From NCBI RefSeq assembly GCF_000771875.1, contig NZ_JPXX01000020.1:1-64000 (forward strand): 64,000 bases of DNA, read 5' to 3'. Positions within the stretch are counted from its first letter, which is position 1, and each line of letters opens with the position of its first letter. Shown here one piece after another: positions 57,419 through 64,000 of this stretch. The position numbers and the translations under genes were made by a program. Under the pieces are notes generated by a model. That model was not told the DNA's origin, made no database searches, and saw only the letters and a program-made list of their open reading frames with translations. Source of the stretch: Gallibacterium genomosp. 1. GTDB lineage: Bacteria; Pseudomonadota; Gammaproteobacteria; Enterobacterales; Pasteurellaceae.

Positions 57419-58303
57419 TTGAACAAGACGATCAGCTACTTTGATAAATTAAAAGTCGCCTTTCATTATTTATTGCCACAACTGTCAATAACACGTGCTG
57501 CCGGCTGGTTAGCGGAAAAGCAGTGGGGAGCGGTAACACATACGATAATTCGTCTTTTTGCTAAAAAATATCGTATTAATATGGATGAAGCACAGTTTTC
57601 CGATGCTAAAGATTATGCTTCATTTAATCAATTTTTTATTCGCCCGTTAAAAGAAGGTGCAAGACCGATTAATCAAGATCCGAAAGCGTTATGTTTGCCG
57701 GCGGACGGTAGAGTGAGCCAACTTGGCAAGATCGAGCAAGATCGCCTTATTCAAGCGAAAGGTCACTATTTTAGTTTAACTGAACTGTTGGCAGGTGAAC
57801 ACCAAATGAGTGAGTTGTTCAAAAATGGGCAATTTATCACTACTTATCTCTCACCGAGAGATTACCACAGAGTACATATGCCGTGTACAGGCACATTACG
57901 CCAAATGATTTATGTGCCGGGTGAGCTTTATTCTGTAAATCCATTTTTAGCGGAACATATTCCTCATCTGTTTTCACGAAATGAACGTGTTATTTGTCTC
58001 TTTGATACTGAATTCGGTCCGATGGTGCAAATTTTAGTTGGTGCAACCATTACAGCTAGTATCAGCACGGTTTGGGTAGGTGTTATCAATCCACCGCGTC
58101 CGGGAGAGATTAAATCTTGGTCTTATCCGGAAAAAGGGGAAAGCGGCGCCGTTACTTTGGAAAAAGGAGCAGAGATGGGGGCATTCCGTCTGGGCTCAAC
58201 TGTTATCAATCTGTTCGCACCGGATCAGGTAGAATTTGCCCAATATTTACATCAAGATACTGCCGTAAAAGTCGGTGAGTTGCTTGCACGAAAAGTAGAA
58301 TAA
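57419..58303 (+). CDS. psd: Phosphatidylserine decarboxylase proenzyme
   Basis: Makes phosphatidylethanolamine at the inner membrane. 294 residues from TTG 57419 (AGAGGG 8 bases upstream), which fits the family N-terminus ([23 protein letters not shown]). [27 protein letters not shown] and the self-cleavage site LGST ([13 protein letters not shown]), where Ser becomes the pyruvoyl group, are present. It lacks the long acidic C-terminal tail of E. coli Psd. Confidence 0.95.
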   Translation: MNKTISYFDKLKVAFHYLLPQLSITRAAGWLAEKQWGAVTHTIIRLFAKKYRINMDEAQFSDAKDYASFNQFFIRPLKEGARPINQDPKALCLPADGRVSQLGKIEQDRLIQAKGHYFSLTELLAGEHQMSELFKNGQFITTYLSPRDYHRVHMPCTGTLRQMIYVPGELYSVNPFLAEHIPHLFSRNERVICLFDTEFGPMVQILVGATITASISTVWVGVINPPRPGEIKSWSYPEKGESGAVTLEKGAEMGAFRLGSTVINLFAPDQVEFAQYLHQDTAVKVGELLARKVE

Positions 58304-58332
58304 TCATTTACCACAACAATAAAGGAAACATT

Positions 58333-58965
58333 ATGTCGAAACAATTTTTTGATCAAGTCAGTTTAGAAAGCGTAGAGGCAAAAGGCAGCTACGGTATCGG
58401 TTTGCAAATCGGACAACAATTAATTTCAAGTCAGTTAGATATTGATGAAGTTGCTGTAGCGAAAGGCATTTTTGATGCGCTAAATCAAAATGAAGCAGCC
58501 CTGGATCAACAACAAATCACTGCTGCATTGCAAGAACTTCATCAACGTGTTGAAGAAAAACAAAAATTATTATTTAAAGAAATCGAAGAGGCAGGTAAAG
58601 CATTTCTGGCTGAAAATCGCCAACATCCGGATGTCGTTGAAACAGAAAGCGGTTTGCAATATCAAATTTTAACCAAAGGCGAAGGTAAAATTCCGGCAAA
58701 AACCGATAAAGTGCGTGTTCACTACACCGGTTCTTTAATTGACGGTACCGTTTTCGATAGCTCAGTACAACGTGGACAACCAGCAGAGTTCCCAGTAAAC
58801 GGTGTTATCGCTGGATGGATCGAAGCATTAAGTATGATGCCTGTCGGTTCAAAATGGCGTTTGGTTATTCCTCACCACCTTGCCTACGGTGAACGTGGCG
58901 CAGGCGCCTCAATCCCACCGTTCAGCACTCTAGTGTTTGATGTTGAGTTGTTGGATGTGCTTTAA
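58333..58965 (+). CDS. fklB: FKBP-type peptidyl-prolyl cis-trans isomerase (FklB/Mip type)
   Basis: Folding catalyst of 210 residues. A helical N-terminal dimerisation region (about 15-95) is followed by an FKBP domain (about 105-208) with [49 protein letters not shown] and [13 protein letters not shown]. No signal peptide is visible, so it is FklB-like (cytosolic) rather than FkpA. Follows psd by 29 bases and ends at a strong terminator. Confidence 0.9.
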   Translation: MSKQFFDQVSLESVEAKGSYGIGLQIGQQLISSQLDIDEVAVAKGIFDALNQNEAALDQQQITAALQELHQRVEEKQKLLFKEIEEAGKAFLAENRQHPDVVETESGLQYQILTKGEGKIPAKTDKVRVHYTGSLIDGTVFDSSVQRGQPAEFPVNGVIAGWIEALSMMPVGSKWRLVIPHHLAYGERGAGASIPPFSTLVFDVELLDVL

Positions 58966-58992
58966 ACTCATTAAGAGAAACTAAAAATTTTT

Positions 58993-59018
58993 AAGCCTAG
59001 CTATTGCTAGGCTTTTTT
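58993..59018 (+). terminator. Terminator of fklB
   Basis: AAGCCTAGC pairs with GCTAGGCTT around TATT, then TTTT. It separates the housekeeping genes from the restriction locus. Confidence 0.92.
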
Positions 59019-59067
59019 ATGTTATAAGATATCAAAATTTCTTAATTTTTATTTATAAGGATGCTTA

Positions 59068-60603
59068 ATGACAAGTGCTCAACAACGCTCAGAGTTGCAG
59101 CGTAGAATATGGCAAATCGCTAATGATGTTCGTGGTTCAGTTGATGGATGGGATTTTAAACAATATGTATTAGGCACACTATTTTATCGTTTTATTAGCG
59201 AAAATTTTGCCAGTTTTTTTAATGATGAAGAAACCAATTACGCGGATTTAACGGATGATGTTATCACTAATGAAATCAAAGATGATGTCATTAAAGTGAA
59301 AGGTTATTTTATTTATCCTAGCCAACTATTCGTGAATATTGTTAAAAACGCCAATAGTAATGAACATTTGAATACCGATTTAAAAAATATATTTAATGAG
59401 ATTGAAGATTCAGCGGTTGGTTATCCGTCAGAACCGGATATTAAAGGTTTGTTTGCCGATTTCGATACCACCAGTAACCGTTTAGGTAATACCGTTGCTG
59501 ATAAAAACAAACGTTTGGCAGCTGTATTAAAAGGTGTGGCAGAATTAGATTTTGGACATTTTGAGGATAATCAAATTGATCTCTTCGGTGATGCTTACGA
59601 GTTTTTGATTTCCAATTATGCTGCCAATGCAGGTAAGTCGGGCGGTGAATTTTTTACGCCACAAAATGTATCCAAGCTGATTGCACGACTGGCGTTGCAC
59701 GGACAAAGCACAGTCAATAAAATCTACGATCCGGCTTGCGGTTCGGGTTCGTTGTTGTTGCAAGCCAAAAAACAATTTGATGCACATATTATTGAAGAGG
59801 GTTTCTTCGGACAAGAGATTAACCACACCACCTACAATCTTGCTCGTATGAATATGTTTTTGCATAACATTAATTACGACAAATTCAATATCAGTTTGGG
59901 CGACACTTTATTAAATCCGCAATTTGGCAGTGATAAACCTTTTGATGCTATTGTTTCCAATCCGCCGTACTCGGTGAAATGGATTGGAAGTGATGATCCA
60001 ACCTTAATTAATGACGATCGTTTTGCGCCTGCAGGTGTATTAGCGCCAAAATCCAAAGCCGATTTTGCCTTTATTTTACATACGTTAAGTTATTTATCCG
60101 CCAAAGGGCGGGCGGCGATTGTTACCTTTCCGGGTATTTTTTACCGTGGTGGTGCTGAGCAAAAAATTCGTAAATATTTGGTGGATAATAACTTTATAGA
60201 AACAGTAATTGCATTGGCACCGAACCTGTTTTTTGGTACATCTATTGCGGTGAATATTTTGGTTTTATCAAAACATAAAACCGATATGATGACGCAGTTT
60301 ATTGATGCCGGCGAATTATTTAAAAAAGGAACCAATAATAACGTGTTGACCGATGAGCATATCACCAAAATTATCCAATTATTTAGGGAAAAAATGTACG
60401 TGCCGCACTTGGCGAAATCAGTAGATTATCAGATGATTGTTGATAACGATTATAACCTGTCCGTTAGTACCTATGTGGAGGCGAAAGATACCCACGAAGT
60501 GATTGATATTAACGCACTCAATGCCGAAATTGAGGAAACCGTTGCCAAAATCAGCCAGCTGCGTGGGGAGATTGCCGAAATAATTAAAGAGATAGAAGCA
60601 TGA
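59068..60603 (+). CDS. hsdM: Type IC restriction-modification system methyltransferase subunit HsdM
   Basis: N6-adenine methyltransferase subunit that, with HsdS, protects the host genome. 511 residues. An N-terminal HsdM domain carries [38 protein letters not shown], the S-adenosylmethionine motif DPACGSGS (221-228) and the catalytic NPPY (298-301) follow. Long stretches agree with what I recall of EcoR124I HsdM (type IC). AAGGATG stands upstream. The last four bases (ATGA) are also the rhuM start. Confidence 0.95.
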   Translation: MTSAQQRSELQRRIWQIANDVRGSVDGWDFKQYVLGTLFYRFISENFASFFNDEETNYADLTDDVITNEIKDDVIKVKGYFIYPSQLFVNIVKNANSNEHLNTDLKNIFNEIEDSAVGYPSEPDIKGLFADFDTTSNRLGNTVADKNKRLAAVLKGVAELDFGHFEDNQIDLFGDAYEFLISNYAANAGKSGGEFFTPQNVSKLIARLALHGQSTVNKIYDPACGSGSLLLQAKKQFDAHIIEEGFFGQEINHTTYNLARMNMFLHNINYDKFNISLGDTLLNPQFGSDKPFDAIVSNPPYSVKWIGSDDPTLINDDRFAPAGVLAPKSKADFAFILHTLSYLSAKGRAAIVTFPGIFYRGGAEQKIRKYLVDNNFIETVIALAPNLFFGTSIAVNILVLSKHKTDMMTQFIDAGELFKKGTNNNVLTDEHITKIIQLFREKMYVPHLAKSVDYQMIVDNDYNLSVSTYVEAKDTHEVIDINALNAEIEETVAKISQLRGEIAEIIKEIEA

Positions 60604-61583
60604 GCGAGATGATTTTATACACCGCTGCAGATGGTGGCATACAAATCAAGGTAACCCTAGAAGATGAAACCGTATGGCTGACCCTAGACCAAATGGCACA
60701 GCTTTTTGGCAGAGACAAATCCACCGTTTCCCGCCATATCAAAAATATTTTTGAGGAAGAAGAGCTGCAGCGAGATTCAGTTGTTGCAAATTTTGCAACA
60801 ACTGCCAGCGATGGGAAAACCTACCAAGTAGAACACTACAACCTTGATGTCATCATCTCTGTAGGTTACCGCGTGAAATCCGTGCAAGGAACACACTTCC
60901 GCCAATGGGCAGCGGCACGGCTTAAAGAATACCTGATCAAAGGCTTCACTATGGACGATGAACGCCTGAAAAACCTCGGTGGCGGCAGCTATTGGAAAGA
61001 GCTTTTAGCACGCATCAAAGACATTCGTTCCAGCGAAAAAGTGATGTACCGCCAAGTGCTGGATCTCTATGCCACCGCCACCGATTACGACCCACAAAGC
61101 GACATCAGCAAACAATTCTTTCAAACCGTACAAAACAAACTGCACTATGCCGCCCACGGCCATACCGCCAGCGAAGTTATCTACTACCGTGTAGACAGCG
61201 ACAAGCCTTTTGCCGGCCTAACCCACTTTAAAGGCACACAGCCCACGCAGGCAGAAGCGATGATTGCCAAAAACTTCTTGGAAGAAAAAGAACTCAGAAT
61301 CCTCAACAACCTTGTTGCCGCCTACTTTGACCTAGCCGAACTCAACGCCCTAGAAGAGCGCGAAATGCGTATGGCAGACTTCTTACGCGAACTGGATACC
61401 ATTTTGGCATCAACGGGTAGAAAAGTGCTGGAAAATGCTGGCAAAATCTCTTCTGCCCGAGCGCAAGAAAAAGCCAAAGCCGAACTCCGTAAATACAAGG
61501 CAAAAACCCTCAGCCCCGTAGAAGAAGACTACCTGAAAGAAATTAAAACATTAACCCAAAAGACGAAGAAGAAACAGCTATGA
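60600..61583 (+). CDS. RhuM-family protein inside the hsd operon
   Basis: 327 residues. The N-terminal virulence-RhuM domain has a helix-turn-helix-like segment ([25 protein letters not shown], about 27-51), then [36 protein letters not shown]. The C-terminal helical part ends in a Lys-rich tail. The biochemical role of the family is not established; it is named after a gene in a Salmonella pathogenicity island and is often seen in restriction loci. Overlaps of four bases (ATGA) with hsdM and with hsdS make it part of the operon. It is visibly richer in G/C (many GCC, ACC, CTG codons) than its neighbours, suggesting separate transfer. Confidence 0.87.
   Translation: MSEMILYTAADGGIQIKVTLEDETVWLTLDQMAQLFGRDKSTVSRHIKNIFEEEELQRDSVVANFATTASDGKTYQVEHYNLDVIISVGYRVKSVQGTHFRQWAAARLKEYLIKGFTMDDERLKNLGGGSYWKELLARIKDIRSSEKVMYRQVLDLYATATDYDPQSDISKQFFQTVQNKLHYAAHGHTASEVIYYRVDSDKPFAGLTHFKGTQPTQAEAMIAKNFLEEKELRILNNLVAAYFDLAELNALEEREMRMADFLRELDTILASTGRKVLENAGKISSARAQEKAKAELRKYKAKTLSPVEEDYLKEIKTLTQKTKKKQL
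60778..60804. repeat. 12-bp perfect inverted repeat within rhuM
   Basis: CAGTTGTTGCAA (60778-60789) and TTGCAACAACTG (60793-60804) are separated by three bases. It lies in the coding sequence for [10 protein letters not shown], between the two RhuM blocks. It could be an operator, an mRNA hairpin or chance. Confidence 0.7.
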
Positions 61584-62674
61584 ACTATTTAGAAAAACTA
61601 CTACAAGGCGCCCCCGTGGAATGGAAGGCTCTCGAAGAGGTTTTAGATTATGAGCAACCTACACCCTTTTTAGTAAAATCCAAAGAGTATTCAGATGAGC
61701 ATGAAACGCCAGTTCTCACTGCTGGGCAAAGTTTTATTTTGGGCTACACCAACGAAACAGATGGGATTTATCAAGCCTCAAAAGAAAATCCTGTAATTAT
61801 TTTTGATGATTTTACAACCTCCTTTCATTGGGTTGATTTTCCTTTTAAAGTCAAATCTTCCGCCATAAAAATGCTCTCATCAAAGGCAAATGAGCATTTT
61901 AAGTATATTTTTTATGCAATGCAATATATTAACTATAAACCCGCAGACCACGCAAGGCAGTGGATTTCTAAGTATTCAAAAATAAAAATCCCCATTCCCC
62001 CGCTGGCTGTACAAAAAGAAATCGCCCGAATTTTAGACGCATTTACAGCGATTACCAGCGAGCTTACCAGCGAGCTTACGCTACGCCAGAAACAATATCA
62101 ACACTATCGCGACCAATTGCTCACCTTTGGCGATGAAGTGGCGTGGAAGACGTTGGGGGAAGTGGCTATTATTGGTACAGGTAGCCATGATACAAAAGAT
62201 GCCATAGATGATGGGGATTATATTTTCTATGCTAGAGGGATTTCCCCATTAAGGCTCAATACATATGATTTTGATGAGATAGCAATTATTACAGCTGGTG
62301 ACGGTGTTGGAGTTGGAAAGGTATTCCATTGGGCGGAAGGTAAATATGCATTACATCAAAGAGCATATAGAATTGTTCCAACTTCTAAAATTTCTGCTCG
62401 GTACATTTACCACTATATATTAGCTAATTTTTATTCGTATATTCAGAAAGCGTCGGTTTCCTCTTCCGTAACATCTTTAAGAAAACCTATGTTTTTAAAA
62501 TTTCCAGTACCAATTCCACCCATAGAGGAACAAAAGCGTATTGCGGGCATCTTAGATAAATTCCATACGCTGGCACATTCGCTTTCAGAGGGCTTTCCCA
62601 AAGAAATTAAGCTGCGGCAGAAGCAGTATGAATATTATCGGGATTTGTTGCTTGGGTTTGATAATTTAAAGTAG
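61580..62674 (+). CDS. hsdS: Type IC restriction-modification specificity subunit HsdS
   Basis: Chooses the DNA target for both methylation and restriction. 364 residues: first target-recognition domain (about 1-140), central conserved region (about 141-185: PPLAVQKEIARILDAF, then TSELTSEL and LRQKQYQHYRDQLLTF), second recognition domain (about 190-310) and distal conserved region (IPPIEEQKRIAGILDKF, LRQKQYEYYRDLLLGF). The two conserved regions mirror one another as in EcoR124I. The target cannot be predicted by eye. Coupled to rhuM by an ATGA overlap. Confidence 0.95.
   Translation: MNYLEKLLQGAPVEWKALEEVLDYEQPTPFLVKSKEYSDEHETPVLTAGQSFILGYTNETDGIYQASKENPVIIFDDFTTSFHWVDFPFKVKSSAIKMLSSKANEHFKYIFYAMQYINYKPADHARQWISKYSKIKIPIPPLAVQKEIARILDAFTAITSELTSELTLRQKQYQHYRDQLLTFGDEVAWKTLGEVAIIGTGSHDTKDAIDDGDYIFYARGISPLRLNTYDFDEIAIITAGDGVGVGKVFHWAEGKYALHQRAYRIVPTSKISARYIYHYILANFYSYIQKASVSSSVTSLRKPMFLKFPVPIPPIEEQKRIAGILDKFHTLAHSLSEGFPKEIKLRQKQYEYYRDLLLGFDNLK
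62054..62077 (+). repeat. Tandem 12-bp repeat in hsdS encoding TSEL-TSEL
   Basis: ACCAGCGAGCTT occurs twice head to tail (62054-62065 and 62066-62077), in frame as residues 159-166. EcoR124I and its relative differ by two versus three copies of a 12-bp repeat encoding TAEL at the same place, which sets the spacer between half-sites. Confidence 0.92.
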
Positions 62675-62679
62675 AGTAA

Positions 62680-63825
62680 ATGATGGAAAAAAATCTAAAT
62701 GATATTGCTCAAAAATTAAAGAGTACTAATGCTAAGGTGCAGCTTATTTATGCTTTTAATGGTACAGGTAAAACTCGGTTATCAATGGAATTAAAAAAAA
62801 TTGTTACTACAGGTTCTGATGATGATAGCAGTTTAACCCGCCATAGATTTCTCTACTATAATGCCTTTACTGAAGATTTGTTTTATTGGGACAATGATTT
62901 GGAAGGAAATCAAAACAGAGTTTTAAAAATACATCCAAACTCCTTTACAGATTGGATCTTACAAGAACAAGGGCAGGATCAAAACATTATTTCTCATTTT
63001 CAGCGATATACAAATGATAAATTAACACCTAAATTTAATGCAGAATATTTAAAAGATCCGAAAGACCCCAATTCAATAGTTAGGGCTAATTCTGAAGTAA
63101 CATTTTCCCTTGAGCGTGGAAATGATGAGGAAGAAGATTTAAGCAATATAAAAATTTCTAAGGGTGAAGAAAGCAACTTTATATGGTGTGTGTTTTTTTC
63201 GTTATTACACCTTGTGATAGAGCAACTAAATATTCCAGAACACACGGATAGGGAAACAGATCAATTCAATGAATTGGAATATATTTTTATTGATGATCCT
63301 GTTAGCTCCTTAGATGAAAATCATTTGATTGAAATGGCAACAGATATAGCTAAATTAATTAAATCCAGCAAATCAGATTTAAAATTCATCATAACTACTC
63401 ATAATCCACTTTTTTATAATGTATTGTGTAATGAATTAACTCGATCAAAAAGATATATTTTAAGAAAATATGAAGCCGGAGGGTACGAATTATTAGAGCA
63501 AAAGAATGACTCTCCTTTTTCTTATCATCTTTTTTTAAAAGCTGAAATTGAACGAGCATTAAGTAATGATGAATTGCAGAAATATCATTTTAATTACTTA
63601 AGAAATATTTTAGAAAAAACAGCAACCTTCTTAGGATATGAAAAATGGGGAGAATTATTACCCAAAGATCCAGATGGCTCTAACCCTACAGAAGCAAGAA
63701 TTATTAATCTTTCTAGCCATTCTCAGCATTCAACTGAGGAGGTATCAATGCTAATAGAACGTAATAAAGCTGTTATAGGAAATTTAATTAAATTGCTTAA
63801 TGAAACTTATAAATTTAAATCATAA
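62680..63825 (+). CDS. prrC: PrrC-family tRNA anticodon nuclease (latent)
   Basis: 381 residues, E. coli PrrC being about 396. An ABC-like NTPase domain comes first: Walker A AFNGTGKT (25-32), the signature-like [10 protein letters not shown] (160-169), Walker [16 protein letters not shown] (201-215) and the H-loop ITTHNP (His241). The nuclease domain follows with the catalytic triad of the family in place: Arg308 and Glu312 in [15 protein letters not shown], and His347 in NLSSHS. Position between hsdS and hsdR matches the E. coli prr locus, where PrrC is kept silent by the type IC enzyme and, when phage T4 inhibits it, cuts the tRNA-Lys anticodon loop. Two adjacent ATGs (62680, 62683). It lacks about 20 residues before Walker A compared with E. 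coli PrrC. Confidence 0.93.
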   Translation: MMEKNLNDIAQKLKSTNAKVQLIYAFNGTGKTRLSMELKKIVTTGSDDDSSLTRHRFLYYNAFTEDLFYWDNDLEGNQNRVLKIHPNSFTDWILQEQGQDQNIISHFQRYTNDKLTPKFNAEYLKDPKDPNSIVRANSEVTFSLERGNDEEEDLSNIKISKGEESNFIWCVFFSLLHLVIEQLNIPEHTDRETDQFNELEYIFIDDPVSSLDENHLIEMATDIAKLIKSSKSDLKFIITTHNPLFYNVLCNELTRSKRYILRKYEAGGYELLEQKNDSPFSYHLFLKAEIERALSNDELQKYHFNYLRNILEKTATFLGYEKWGELLPKDPDGSNPTEARIINLSSHSQHSTEEVSMLIERNKAVIGNLIKLLNETYKFKS

Positions 63826-63838
63826 AATGGATAATCAT

Positions 63839-64000
63839 ATGCAACAAACCACCCCCATCGCCGAAACCAACAATTTTATTATTTTAGATAAATACGAAAA
63901 AATTGAGCAATCTGGCAGTTATCAAAGCGAAGCTGATTTGGAGCGTGAATTGATTGCCGATTTGCAGCAACAAGGATATGAATATCGCAAGGATTTAAAT
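63839..64000 (+). CDS. hsdR: Type I restriction endonuclease subunit HsdR, N-terminal fragment (cut by window end)
   Basis: The first 54 codons are seen, starting [20 protein letters not shown] and including [20 protein letters not shown], typical of type I R subunits. The frame is open to the last base. ATG 63839 is preferred; an in-frame ATG at 63827, one base after the prrC stop, is possible but lacks a ribosome site. The nuclease and helicase domains lie outside the window. Confidence 0.93.
   Translation, partial: MQQTTPIAETNNFIILDKYEKIEQSGSYQSEADLERELIADLQQQGYEYRKDLN

Noticed and set aside
62680-63825. RloC or generic AAA ATPase instead of PrrC
   Set aside because: RloC is much longer and has a zinc-hook coiled coil; length, motifs and the Arg-Glu-His triad fit PrrC.

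Overview
The window reads as chromosomal DNA of a member of the Pasteurellaceae (Gammaproteobacteria). The base composition is AT-rich. The proteins closely resemble Haemophilus and E. coli homologues, and a Haemophilus-type comNOPQ competence operon lies behind a CRP-S type site. The genus cannot be fixed by eye. Most of the window is core genome; the clear accessory parts are the two ends.

Layout: 1-4275 is the 3' part of a very large type I secreted, RTX-like adhesin. 4.4-10.3 kb is a metabolic and stress stretch: hchA with a divergent LysR regulator, gltS, an L-2-hydroxyacid dehydrogenase, yqhD and ridA. 10.4-20.1 kb holds argF and mutS facing recA (with a LexA box in its promoter), recX, djlA, dusC, yjjG and a full-length tyrR behind a TYR-box-like site. 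20.2-25.6 kb holds sspAB, comNOPQ, glpE, an FMN reductase and a pirin. 25.6-35.0 kb is a minus-strand envelope block: envC, yibQ, tamA, tamB and gppA. 35.2-44.9 kb carries gpmA, yibN, secB, gpsA, cysE, rnr, rlmB, a lipoprotein, yhdE and rmuC. 44.9-50.9 kb carries a lipoprotein, queH, ispB, rplU-rpmA, mutM, pckA with a CRP site, and an unlisted 46-residue basic ORF. 50.9-57.2 kb is a DMT-type permease followed by the fatty-acid/phospholipid cluster yceD-rpmF-plsX-fabH-fabD-fabG-acpP on the minus strand. Then come psd and an FKBP isomerase.

The most interesting part is 59.07 kb to the end: a type IC restriction-modification operon, hsdM - rhuM - hsdS - prrC - hsdR. HsdM is very like EcoR124I HsdM. 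HsdS carries a tandem TSEL repeat at the place where the EcoR124 family carries TAEL repeats. A latent tRNA anticodon nuclease of the PrrC family, with the Arg-Glu-His triad intact, sits between hsdS and hsdR as in the E. coli prr locus. A RhuM-family gene of visibly different base composition is threaded between hsdM and hsdS by ATGA overlaps on both sides. I read this as a layered anti-phage locus; PrrC is a known type of guard, but its combination with RhuM deserves attention.

No tRNA, rRNA, CRISPR array or complete insertion sequence was recognised. Gene names rest on recognising protein motifs and remembered family sequences, not on a database search.
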